Origin: Murimonas intestini
GTDB taxonomy: Bacteria > Bacillota > Clostridia > Lachnospirales > Lachnospiraceae
Assembly (NCBI RefSeq): GCF_024622195.1
Contig: NZ_JANKBI010000011.1
Coordinates: forward strand, 62,001-126,000
Direction: 5' to 3'
Length of the DNA stretch: 64,000 bases
Shown here: one piece after another, positions 16,775 through 24,458 of the stretch
Layout of the letters: the number at the start of each line of letters is the position of its first letter
How positions within the stretch are numbered: position 1 is the first letter of the stretch
Made by a program: the position numbers and the translations under genes
The notes under the pieces: generated by a model
The model's database searches: none
The model's input: only the letters and a program-made list of their open reading frames with translations
Told to the model about the DNA's origin: nothing

Positions 16775-18126
16775 GTTTCTTCATTCCTGGTCAGTGTCCT
16801 GATCCAGTTCCCATAGTGGGATTTCAGATATGCCGGAACACATTTAAAGATCTGGTCTGCATTCAGGCAGCAGACCACTACTGCCGGTGATGCTTTCACC
16901 ACAAATGCCATGATAAGAGACAGGGGAATGACGATGCACCAGATACTGATAATATCCATCTTTACCACAAATATGGCACTGCCGCCCCCTCTGATGATCC
17001 CGTTGTTAGTCGGCATCTGATAAGACATTCCCACGCAGACTACACTCAGGATGATCAGAAATGTATCTGCCATAGCCTTAGTGGACGGGGACAGATCATA
17101 GAGGCTGAGGACCGGTATCCTTATAAAGAAGAGAAGTATGCCGGAAAATACGCCTATGATCAGAAACATCCTCTGCAAAGTCCGGGAGTACTCTTTTACC
17201 TTTGGAATATCCCCTGTGCCGATTGTTTTTCCGATAATGACAGAGGCAGTGGATGCAGCGCCCACGGCTGTTGATTTCACCAGCATGAACAAGGTAGACG
17301 CCGCACTGTTGGCCGCTATGGCGCCTGTTGTCATATGCCCCAGGATAACAGTCTGCATGGCAGTGTTCAGCCCCCAAAGCCCCTGAACAACAAGCATAGG
17401 CAGAGTTACCTTTATGTAGTCCTTTTGCAGCACCCGGTCTGTGTGAAAGTAGTCACTGAGCTTAAGCCTCAGGCTCTTCTCCTTTTTCACTATATAGACG
17501 ATAACTGCTGCACATTCCACGATCCTGGCCGTCAGCGTTCCGATAGCTGCTCCGGCCACGCCCAGCTCCGGGGCGCCGAATCTGCCATAGATCAGCACAT
17601 AGTTGATGCCGCAGTTGATGACCAGAGTGGACAGCGACAAGTAAAAAGCGATCTTAACGATCTCTACGCTCCGCAGTGTAGCCAGAAGAGTCATGGTAAC
17701 TGCAAAGAATATATAGGTGAACCGCATGATATTAATATACCGCACACCCTCACTGATGATCGCGCCGTCCGTGGTGAACATGCCCACTGCCCGGCTGGGG
17801 AAGAGACTCACCAGAATAAACAGGATCACCGCTGTCCCCAGGGCCATGTGCATAGCCGTGGCAGATATTTTCTTCATGGGTCCCGTCTGCTTTTTCCCCC
17901 AGTACTGGCTGCAGAAGATCACCAGACCGTCACCTATAGCTGTCAGAAGCTGCTGGAAGATAAACTGGATCTGGTTTACAGCAGCCACTCCCGAGAGGGA
18001 AACTTCGCTGTAGGCGCCCAGCATCATATTGTCAGCCAGATTCACACTCAGTGAGATCACGTTCTGCAGTACCAGCGCTATATAGATAGTAAAAAAATTC
18101 TTATAAAAGCCCCTGTCTTTTGTCAT
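16768..18126 (-). CDS. MATE family efflux transporter
   Basis: A 452-residue membrane protein with about 12 helices in two halves, of the multidrug and toxic compound extrusion family, which exports drugs or metabolites using H+ or Na+. Family features include NLADNMMLGAYSEVSLSGVAAVNQIQF near the N-terminus and GASNGI-like NNGIIRGGGSA near residue 385. It is the last gene of the nfo-alkD group, 17 bases after the AlkD-like stop, so it is probably co-transcribed with DNA repair genes. Its final codon lies inside a dispersed repeat. Confidence 0.9.
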   Translation of the reverse strand: MTKDRGFYKNFFTIYIALVLQNVISLSVNLADNMMLGAYSEVSLSGVAAVNQIQFIFQQLLTAIGDGLVIFCSQYWGKKQTGPMKKISATAMHMALGTAVILFILVSLFPSRAVGMFTTDGAIISEGVRYINIMRFTYIFFAVTMTLLATLRSVEIVKIAFYLSLSTLVINCGINYVLIYGRFGAPELGVAGAAIGTLTARIVECAAVIVYIVKKEKSLRLKLSDYFHTDRVLQKDYIKVTLPMLVVQGLWGLNTAMQTVILGHMTTGAIAANSAASTLFMLVKSTAVGAASTASVIIGKTIGTGDIPKVKEYSRTLQRMFLIIGVFSGILLFFIRIPVLSLYDLSPSTKAMADTFLIILSVVCVGMSYQMPTNNGIIRGGGSAIFVVKMDIISIWCIVIPLSLIMAFVVKASPAVVVCCLNADQIFKCVPAYLKSHYGNWIRTLTRNEETA

Positions 18127-18143
18127 GTGTAAACCTCATACTT

Positions 18144-18830
18144 TCATTTCCTCTTCATGCTGCGTATCATCTGCTTGGTTTCCTTGTCCACACACAGAGA
18201 TTCTGTGATCTTGGCAAGCGCTTTATTGTAGGTGAAATCATCCAGGCGGGAACGTTTCAGATACTCCAGCGTGATATCCGCAAATCTGATAAAGCAGATG
18301 GAGATGGCCCATGCAGCAGCCATCTTCACATAATATTCTTCACTGCACACTCTATCCAGGATTTCAAGGTCAGCCTCTATGTGCTCTTCATCCACAAAAT
18401 ACTGAAGCATCATTACAATAGCAAAACGCACGCAGAATGGCCTTTTATCTTTAAAATAATCCTGGATGAACTCCCACATTTCTGCAGGATACTCTTTTGT
18501 GATCTTCAGTCCTGAGCAGAAGCTGTCACAAACAGACCAGTTATCAATCTTTGGTACAAAGTCTCTTATCAGACCCTGAACCACATCCAGATCTTCTTTT
18601 AAATAACCGATCACCATACCCTGAAGCATAATTTCCTCATACGAATCATCCAGAGCCTGCTCAAAGTATTCCTTCCAGTTACCGCGCGCCGCCTGTTTAG
18701 CGATCCTGCGCAGCGCTGGCAGGCGCACTCCAAGCACATTTCTGACACCCGGCATCAGCCCCGCGGTGAATTCTCTGAAGTCAGGTTCTGACAGCATATC
18801 CAGCTGCTTTCTTATCTCTCCAGCAGTCAT
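18144..18830 (-). CDS. DNA alkylation repair protein, AlkD-like
   Basis: An all-helical HEAT-like repeat protein of the AlkD family, DNA glycosylases that excise bulky or charged alkylated purines. About 228 residues, the family length; typical segments are VRNVLGVRLPALRRIAKQ, NWKEYFEQ and FVPKIDNWSVCDSFCSGLK. A GTG at 18842 would overlap the nfo stop, but the ATG at 18830 has AGGGGTGA at proper distance and is preferred. Its place right after endonuclease IV makes a base-excision pair: glycosylase plus AP endonuclease. Confidence 0.88.
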   Translation of the reverse strand: MTAGEIRKQLDMLSEPDFREFTAGLMPGVRNVLGVRLPALRRIAKQAARGNWKEYFEQALDDSYEEIMLQGMVIGYLKEDLDVVQGLIRDFVPKIDNWSVCDSFCSGLKITKEYPAEMWEFIQDYFKDKRPFCVRFAIVMMLQYFVDEEHIEADLEILDRVCSEEYYVKMAAAWAISICFIRFADITLEYLKRSRLDDFTYNKALAKITESLCVDKETKQMIRSMKRK

Positions 18831-18838
18831 ATACGCCT

Positions 18839-19675
18839 TCACCCCTGATGTTCCATGGACCTGAGCATAGCAATCTCCCTGGTCCAGCCCTCATCGTCAT
18901 TTGGCGTCTCCAGAATAAACGGAAGGTCATGGAGCGCCGGATGGTTGATGATCCTTTCAAACGCCTCCAGCCCTATCATGCCTTCTCCTATCCTGGCATG
19001 CCTGTCCTTATGGCTTCCCATGGGATTCATACTGTCATTGACATGAACTGCTTTGAGCCTGTCCATCCCGATCACTCTGTCAAACTCTTCCAGCACATCA
19101 TCCAAATGGCCTGCAATGTCATATCCTCCGTCCCACACATGGCAGGTATCCATACACACTCCCAGCTTTTCCGTCACTTCCACTCTGTCAATAATGGCGC
19201 GCAGTTCTTCGAAATTCCTGCCCACTTCACTGCCCTTGCCGGACATCGTCTCCAGCAGTACAATAGTGCTCTGCTCCGGTTTAAGCAGTTCATTCAGCAT
19301 ATCCGCGATCATGGCTATCCCCGCCTCAGGCCCCTGCTTCACGTGGCTTCCCGGATGGAAATTATAATAATTGCCGGGTGTATATTCCAGCCTTTTCAGG
19401 TCATCCTCCATGATGTTTCTGGCAAACTCCCTCAGGCCCGGGTCCGCCGAGCACGCATTCATTGTATATGGAGCATGGGCCACAAGCCTTTCTATCTTCT
19501 GCTCCCTGGCCAGCTCAAGAAATGCCTCCACGTCTGAGGGCACTATCTCTTTAGCCTTTCCTCCCCGGGGATTCCTTGTAAAAAAAGCAAATGCGTTTGC
19601 CCCAAGCTTCACCGCCTGCTTTCCCATAGCCAGATATCCCTTGGAAGACGATATATGGTTTCCTATCTTTATCAT
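18839..19675 (-). CDS. nfo: Deoxyribonuclease IV (AP endonuclease)
   Basis: Endonuclease IV cuts DNA 5' to abasic sites during base excision repair and uses a three-zinc centre in a TIM barrel. The 278-residue protein starts MIKIGNHISSSKG and contains LLETMSGKGSEVG, VCMDTCHVWDGGYD and HVNDSMNPMGSHKDRHARIG, which hold metal ligands. ATG 19675 with GAGGAGGAG upstream is chosen over a longer frame starting at 19750 that would overlap the LysR gene. The next gene encodes an AlkD-like glycosylase. Confidence 0.95.
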   Translation of the reverse strand: MIKIGNHISSSKGYLAMGKQAVKLGANAFAFFTRNPRGGKAKEIVPSDVEAFLELAREQKIERLVAHAPYTMNACSADPGLREFARNIMEDDLKRLEYTPGNYYNFHPGSHVKQGPEAGIAMIADMLNELLKPEQSTIVLLETMSGKGSEVGRNFEELRAIIDRVEVTEKLGVCMDTCHVWDGGYDIAGHLDDVLEEFDRVIGMDRLKAVHVNDSMNPMGSHKDRHARIGEGMIGLEAFERIINHPALHDLPFILETPNDDEGWTREIAMLRSMEHQG

Positions 19676-19694
19676 TTCTTTCTCCTCCTCTGCT

Positions 19695-20618
19695 TCATTC
19701 CCGCACAGCAATATATCCTGCGTTTTCTTCCAGATATTCCCCTGTGTCATAATTCTGAAGCAGTTCCTTTACATACTGCATCCCCTCTGTAAATCTCTTG
19801 TTTTTATGATATACAAGGCTGAAGCTCCTGTTCCACGCATGCTCTCTGCTGTCGAATATCTTTACTTCCCCGCTGCGTATTTCTTTTTCCAGAAGCCTTG
19901 ACGAGACTACTGCCAGGCAGCCATTCTCCAGAATGGCGCTCCTGATGACGTCGATCTCACTGGCCTCCATCCTTATATGTATGGATATCTTATTTTTGTC
20001 CAGATACTCTTCAAACAGCGCCCTTGTACCGCTGCCTTCCTCCCGCATGACAAAGTCCAGACCTTCCAGGTCCCTGACATCCAGGACTTCTTTCTCTGCA
20101 AATGGGTGGGTCCTGGCACATGCCAGTACAAGAACATCCTCTATCATAGGTATACTGACAAGTTCAGGGCTCTTTACCCTGCCCTCCACTATGCCAAGAT
20201 CCAGTTCTGCATTTAAAAGGCGTTCCTCCAGCATCCTGGTATTCCCCACGTATGCATATATCTCTGTCTGGGGGCAGCTCTTCCTGAAATCCTGCAGCAG
20301 CCTTGACAGCAGGAAACTCCCAACTGTTCTTGTCACACCGATCTTCAGCCTTTCCTTCATTCCTTCCCCGGACATCTCTTCTTCCAGCCTGTCAAACTGT
20401 TCTACAGCAACTCTGGCCAGTCCCAGCAGATGCCTGCCGGCCTCCGTAATATACAGCTTTTTGGCATAGCGTTCAAACAGCTGCACATGGTAGTGCTCCT
20501 CCAGCTCACGTATAGCCTGGCTTACAGTGGGCTGCGATATATACAGCTGTTCTGCAGCCTGGCTCATCTTACCGGTGTCAGCTACCGCAATAAATATTTT
20601 CAAATGCCGGACCGTCAT
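19695..20618 (-). CDS. LysR-family transcriptional regulator
   Basis: A 307-residue LysR-type regulator. The N-terminal winged helix-turn-helix (about 1-60: MTVRHLKIFIAVADTGKMSQ, then AAEQLYISQPTVSQAIRELE) is followed by a periplasmic-binding-like effector domain (about 88-290). It resembles the CysB/CbbR-like branch. It precedes nfo by 19 bases and could be co-transcribed with it, but a LysR protein controlling DNA repair would be unusual, so its target may lie elsewhere. Confidence 0.92.
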   Translation of the reverse strand: MTVRHLKIFIAVADTGKMSQAAEQLYISQPTVSQAIRELEEHYHVQLFERYAKKLYITEAGRHLLGLARVAVEQFDRLEEEMSGEGMKERLKIGVTRTVGSFLLSRLLQDFRKSCPQTEIYAYVGNTRMLEERLLNAELDLGIVEGRVKSPELVSIPMIEDVLVLACARTHPFAEKEVLDVRDLEGLDFVMREEGSGTRALFEEYLDKNKISIHIRMEASEIDVIRSAILENGCLAVVSSRLLEKEIRSGEVKIFDSREHAWNRSFSLVYHKNKRFTEGMQYVKELLQNYDTGEYLEENAGYIAVRE

Positions 20619-20651
20619 TGAATCACCTGCCTCTCCTCCTGCTTTGACCCT

Positions 20652-20690
20652 AAAAAGGCCTCCAAAGTCTTATGACTCTGAAAGCCTTAC
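20652..20690 (-). terminator. Intrinsic terminator after SRP RNA
   Basis: On the minus strand, AAGGCTTTCAGAGTC, a four-base loop, GACTTTGGAGGCC, then TTTTT. It lies about 35 bases beyond the SRP RNA 3' end and before the LysR gene. Confidence 0.8.
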
Positions 20691-20723
20691 AAAATTCATA
20701 TCCGGATTAATATCTTTTTTTAA

Positions 20724-20987
20724 CCCGTGCGCCGCACTTCGAAACCCCACCACGGACGTTACTCTTACAGTTAACTCAGTCCAGGCTGCCTTACGGCACA
20801 CAGGAGATTCTACTTAGTGCTGCTCCATTCCTGACCTGACACGGTTCATAGATTCCTGTTGCGTAAGACCCAGACGTCAACGCCACTTATAAAAGGCAGC
20901 TCCGCAATGAAAGCTCCTCAGATTGGCATCACCCCTACTGTAGCGGATTGTAGGTACAGGGCACCGCTGACTCCCCGGCTGCACGGA
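20724..20987 (-). ncRNA. ffs: Signal recognition particle RNA (Gram-positive long type)
   Basis: On the minus strand the Alu-like 5' domain (GCCGGGGAGTCAGCGGTGCC, CTGTACC, CAATCCGCTACAG) is followed some 140 bases later by the domain IV core GTGTCAGGTCAGGAATGGAG, then CAGCACTAAG. The ends CCGTGC and GCACGG pair, giving about 264 bases, the normal size of Bacillus/Clostridium scRNA. The apical loop is A-GGAA-U where the usual closing pair is C-G, a compensated change. It lies downstream of tadA, the common Firmicute order. It binds Ffh to target nascent membrane and secreted proteins. Confidence 0.95.
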
Positions 20988-21010
20988 TATCCTATACTAT
21001 ACCTTGTTTT

Positions 21011-21526
21011 TTATGTTTTGTCAATTCTTTCTGACCGCACAATTTTTGTTTTCTTGCGCTCTCTTAACTCCCTGAAAAACTCACTCAGCATCCTGCTGCA
21101 CTCTTCCTGAAGAATTCCTCTCTCCACCTCAGCCTTGTGGTTGAACCCGTCCATCTCCAGGATATTCAGAACAGAACCGGCACACCCAGCCTTTGGATTC
21201 ATGCTCCCAATGACCACGCGGTCCACCCTTGCCTGAATGATTGCCCCGGCACACATCTGGCAGGGTTCCAGCGTCACATAAAGGGTACAGCCCTCCAGCC
21301 TCCAGTCCCCCAGCTTTTTGCTTGCCTTCCTGATGGCCAGCAGCTCGGCATGTGAAAGTGTATTTTTATCCGTATTCCTTCTGTTGTAGCCTCTTGCAAT
21401 GATCTGCCCCTCATGCACTATGACACATCCAATCGGCACCTCATCCAGGGCAGCAGCCTTCTTTGCCTGACGGATGGCTTCCTTCATATATTTTTCGTCG
21501 TCTGTCAATTCCTTCCCGCCTTCCAA
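21011..21526 (-). CDS. tadA: tRNA-specific adenosine deaminase TadA
   Basis: Converts the wobble adenosine of tRNA-Arg(ACG) to inosine. A 171-residue deaminase with the zinc-site motifs HAE (59-61) and PCxxC (Cys89, Cys92: LEPCQMCAGAI); Glu61 is the proton shuttle. The frame opens with TTG codons at 21526 and 21508, and the first ATG (21487) lacks a ribosome binding site and would start inside the conserved first helix. A TTG start downstream of GGAAGG is therefore likely, exact codon uncertain. SRP RNA follows immediately. Confidence 0.95.
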   Translation of the reverse strand: MEGGKELTDDEKYMKEAIRQAKKAAALDEVPIGCVIVHEGQIIARGYNRRNTDKNTLSHAELLAIRKASKKLGDWRLEGCTLYVTLEPCQMCAGAIIQARVDRVVIGSMNPKAGCAGSVLNILEMDGFNHKAEVERGILQEECSRMLSEFFRELRERKKTKIVRSERIDKT

Positions 21527-21643
21527 ATTTTAATTGTATATTTAAGGGTTACTATCCAGTCTACTACATTTCATGCAGCAGCTCAAATATTTTCTGGTCA
21601 ACTATCTGAATCTGTGATAAAGTTGTTACTGGTCACACGTCAC

Positions 21644-21675
21644 CATCGCGGAGCGTGTTACTGGTCACGGAGTGA
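21644..21675 (+). repeat. 32-bp inverted repeat, left arm
   Basis: CATCGCGGAGCGTGTTACTG followed by GTCACGGAGTGA. It matches the reverse complement of 22501-22532 at 31 of 32 positions, so the pair flanks the radical SAM activase gene. A 12-base direct copy, GTTACTGGTCAC, also occurs just upstream at 21624-21635. Confidence 0.8.
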
Positions 21676-21716
21676 ACAGCAACATAAAGTTTAGGCATGA
21701 AAGGATGCGAGCTATT

Positions 21717-22415
21717 ATGAAAATACATGGATTTAATACTCTGACTCTTCTTGACTACCCCGGGCACCTGGGCGCCACCTTATTCCTGGGGGGCTGCAAT
21801 TTCCGCTGCCCTTTCTGCCAGAATGCAGGGCTTGTGCTGTCCCCTCAGTCAGAGCCATATATAGAGGAGGAAGAAGTCTTCTCCTACTTAAAAAAAAGAA
21901 GGGGTATACTGGAAGGGGTATGTATAACAGGCGGAGAGCCCACGCTGTATGAAAATGAGCTTCCCGGATTTATCAGCAGGATTAAAGATCTGGGATACCT
22001 GGTGAAACTGGATACAAACGGAACTAATCCTGAACTCATCAGGACTCTCAGAGAAAACGACCTTATAGATTACGCAGCCATGGATATTAAATCCTCAAAG
22101 GAAAACTACGGGAAAGTGGCCGGTGTAAAGGATTTGGATATCTCCTCTGTCTGCCGGTCAGTGGAATATCTGATGAACAGCGGTATGGATTATGAATTCC
22201 GTACAACTGTAGTCAGAGAACTGCACAGTACAGAAGATTTCGTGTCTATCGGAAAATGGCTGGCAGGCTGCCGGGCCTATTACCTTCAGGCCTACAAGGA
22301 CTCAGAGAACGTGATCCAGAGAGGTTTTTCATCCTTTTCCCGGGAAGAGCTGGATGATTTCTGCAGGCTGCTGCGGCAAACCATGCCTCTTGTTAAGACC
22401 CGCGGGATTGACTAG
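21717..22415 (+). CDS. Anaerobic ribonucleotide reductase-type activating protein (radical SAM)
   Basis: A 232-residue radical SAM enzyme. The 4Fe-4S motif CxxxCxxC is Cys27, Cys31 and Cys34 in GGCNFRCPFC; CITGGEPTL is the SAM-binding GGE region and KLDTNGT is the later strand motif. Order and length fit the NrdG2/pyruvate-formate-lyase-activase group that generates the glycyl radical on class III ribonucleotide reductase. No nrdD or other glycyl-radical enzyme is nearby. ATG 21717 is used because MKIHGFNTLTLLDYPG is the usual family N-terminus. The gene lies between two inverted 32-bp repeats. Confidence 0.88.
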   Translation: MKIHGFNTLTLLDYPGHLGATLFLGGCNFRCPFCQNAGLVLSPQSEPYIEEEEVFSYLKKRRGILEGVCITGGEPTLYENELPGFISRIKDLGYLVKLDTNGTNPELIRTLRENDLIDYAAMDIKSSKENYGKVAGVKDLDISSVCRSVEYLMNSGMDYEFRTTVVRELHSTEDFVSIGKWLAGCRAYYLQAYKDSENVIQRGFSSFSREELDDFCRLLRQTMPLVKTRGID

Positions 22416-22451
22416 AGCATTTTTCGAACAGGCGCTAAACTCTTATCTATA

Positions 22452-22493
22452 AAGTCCGCCTGCCTGGGTTTTCCCCGGCGGGCGGACTTTTCA
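22452..22493 (+). terminator. Intrinsic terminator after radical SAM gene
   Basis: AAGTCCGCCTGCC pairs with GGCGGGCGGACTT (one mismatch) across a 12-base loop and is followed by TTTTCATT on the plus strand. Confidence 0.9.
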
Positions 22494-22640
22494 TTACTGG
22501 TCACTCCGTGACCAGTAACACGCTCTGCGATGCACAGAAACGGCAAAAACCGCCGTTTCGCGCTGCAACCCTCGGGATTTTCGTGCAAATACGCACGAAA
22601 ACACCTCGCGGGATGGTGACTGTGAATAGTAACTGTCACG
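22494..22640. repeat. Array of small hairpins (REP-like region)
   Basis: Three near-perfect stem-loops stand in a row: TTACTGGTCAC/GTGACCAGTAA (22494-22518), AAACGGC/GCCGTTT (22538-22558) and TTTTCGTGC/GCACGAAAA (22578-22601), followed by GTGAC...GTCAC. There is no coding potential I would support. The convergent genes end on either side. Confidence 0.7.
22501..22532 (-). repeat. 32-bp inverted repeat, right arm
   Basis: TCACTCCGTGACCAGTAACA followed by CGCTCTGCGATG, the inverted partner of 21644-21675 with one mismatch. Part of it also forms the first hairpin of the adjacent array. Confidence 0.8.
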
Positions 22641-22672
22641 CCCCTCTATAGCCAAATACACATGCTGTCCTG

Positions 22673-24418
22673 TCAGTCAACAAGACGGCACCAATATCCG
22701 AAGCCTGGCCGCCGCCTTTCCCTGTCTGCTTTTTTAAACAGCGTAAAACCAAACATATTTGCCATGTAGCGTTCCTGGTTGTCAAACACTCCGGGAATAC
22801 CCAGAATATACCCGCCCTTCTTAAGCCTGCCCATAAGCAGATGGCGGTAATTATAATACCCATGAAGAAGGAAGCTGTTCTTTCCCAGATTCCAGTGATT
22901 TTGTCTGAGATACTTAATATCATCAGGGCAGATCCTGATACACTCGATCACTTCATCGTCTCCAAATGGCTGGATAGACGGATACCGCTGCAGAAGCTGG
23001 CCCCACCGCTGTTCCAGACTCGGTGCCGGCAGCGGCTGCTGTCCGCCTCTCCTCTGCATATTGGCTCTCTGCTGCATGTTCCCTCTCTGCATTCCCCCAG
23101 TCGGTCCTCCCTGCTGTCCTCTCCGCTGTATCCCTCCTGACCTTCCCGTGCCTGCATTCGTAGCAGATCTTCTACCCATAACAAGGGCTTCTGCCGCCTC
23201 CTGGGCTGCCACGGCCGGCTCTCTGTCAGGGCAGTTCCCTTCTTCACTCAGACCATCACTGCTGCCATCCCCGGCGCTGTATGCTTCCTCTTCATATACA
23301 CCGGCAGCTCCCTCCAGCGTATCAGCCTGCTCCGTACATGTCCCTTCTGCCGGCACACCATCCCCCGGCAATTTTCCGCCTGATATTTCAGGCTCCCTGA
23401 TACGTGTACCTGCTGCATCTGTCGGGTCTTCTATATCTGACCTGTCGGTCTCATCTGGGGTATCTGCCGTTTCTATAGCTTCTGCTCCATGGATTGTTTT
23501 GGTTGGATCAAGTGTATCCGCTGGGTCTGCTGCATCTATAGCCTCATCTTCGTCTGCGGTATCAGCTGCATCCCTGGATTCCTCTGCTCCGGCAGTATCT
23601 ACTGCATCCATGGTCTCCTCTGCCCCCGTAGTTTCTGCTGCATCTATGGTCTCATCTGCTCCTGCGGTTTCCTCTGCGTTTATGTTTTCCACTGCTCCTA
23701 TAGCATCTGCTGCACCTGTGGTTTCCTCTGCTCCGGCAGCGTCTGTGGTTTCCGCGGCTTCCGCGGCTCCTATACTTTCCTCTGCATCTGTGGATTTCTC
23801 TGCTCCGGCAGTATCTGCCGCCTCTATGACATCCTCTGCCCCGATTATTATTTCGGCTGCGTCTGCACCATCTGCTGCACCTATGTTTTCCGCTGCATCT
23901 CCCTCCGGTACAGCATCACCAGACACTTTATGAATCTCCTCATCCCCAGCAGCCTCTTCCGTTTCCCGGCCTTCTTCCCCTGCTCCTGTGGGATCAGGTA
24001 AATCAGTCATACCAGACTGGCTGCCTGGGACCTCTTCCACCAGCTTAGATACATCCAAAGGCTCATCCACCCAGAAGGCAGCGTACATGCCTCCGCCCTC
24101 TTTTTGGATCCACAGGCCTACCAGATCCCTCAGGCTGTATTCTGAGCCGCCGATCTTATCTGAATCTGTCACAAATTTTTTCTCAGCGCTGCCCCCGCTC
24201 ACAGGCATCATACCCAGATAGACACCGGGCAGCCATTCTCCTTCGCGGATTACCCCATAAACTTTACAGATTCCGTCGTCTTCCTGTGTATCCCGCAGGT
24301 GGATCCTCATCCTGCATTCTCCGTTTCTGGATTCTATCTTTGCGAATCCGGCACCGGCATCTTTTCTTCCTTCTCTATACCCGTAGACATAAGCCACAAA
24401 ACGTCTATATTCCGCCAA
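22673..24418 (-). CDS. Unknown Lachnospiraceae-type protein with 12-residue repeats
   Basis: 581 residues in three parts. The N-terminal domain (about 1-135: YRRFVAYVYGYREGRKDAG) and the C-terminal domain (about 460-581: EQRWGQLLQRYPSIQPFGDD, GFTLFKKADRERRRPGFGYW) are globular and resemble an uncharacterised Lachnospiraceae family, from memory annotated DUF6128. Between them lies a low-complexity acidic linker with about nine copies of a 12-residue unit like GAEETTDAADTA, then a Gln/Gly/Arg-rich stretch. No signal peptide or membrane helix. The start is a TTG at 24418 behind GGGGAGAG. Function unknown. Confidence 0.75.
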   Translation of the reverse strand: MAEYRRFVAYVYGYREGRKDAGAGFAKIESRNGECRMRIHLRDTQEDDGICKVYGVIREGEWLPGVYLGMMPVSGGSAEKKFVTDSDKIGGSEYSLRDLVGLWIQKEGGGMYAAFWVDEPLDVSKLVEEVPGSQSGMTDLPDPTGAGEEGRETEEAAGDEEIHKVSGDAVPEGDAAENIGAADGADAAEIIIGAEDVIEAADTAGAEKSTDAEESIGAAEAAETTDAAGAEETTGAADAIGAVENINAEETAGADETIDAAETTGAEETMDAVDTAGAEESRDAADTADEDEAIDAADPADTLDPTKTIHGAEAIETADTPDETDRSDIEDPTDAAGTRIREPEISGGKLPGDGVPAEGTCTEQADTLEGAAGVYEEEAYSAGDGSSDGLSEEGNCPDREPAVAAQEAAEALVMGRRSATNAGTGRSGGIQRRGQQGGPTGGMQRGNMQQRANMQRRGGQQPLPAPSLEQRWGQLLQRYPSIQPFGDDEVIECIRICPDDIKYLRQNHWNLGKNSFLLHGYYNYRHLLMGRLKKGGYILGIPGVFDNQERYMANMFGFTLFKKADRERRRPGFGYWCRLVD

Positions 24419-24458
24419 TCATGTCTCTCCCCGGAAATTCTTTACGCTATTATATGGC

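Noticed and set aside
21644..22532. An insertion sequence or transposon bounded by the inverted repeats
   Set aside because: The only gene inside encodes a radical SAM activase; there is no transposase or target duplication to see.
23061..23933. Long open frame on the plus strand, rich in Ser, Ala and Val
   Set aside because: It lies antisense to the repeat tract of the unknown protein; its openness follows from the 36-base repeats and it has no ribosome binding site or known motif.
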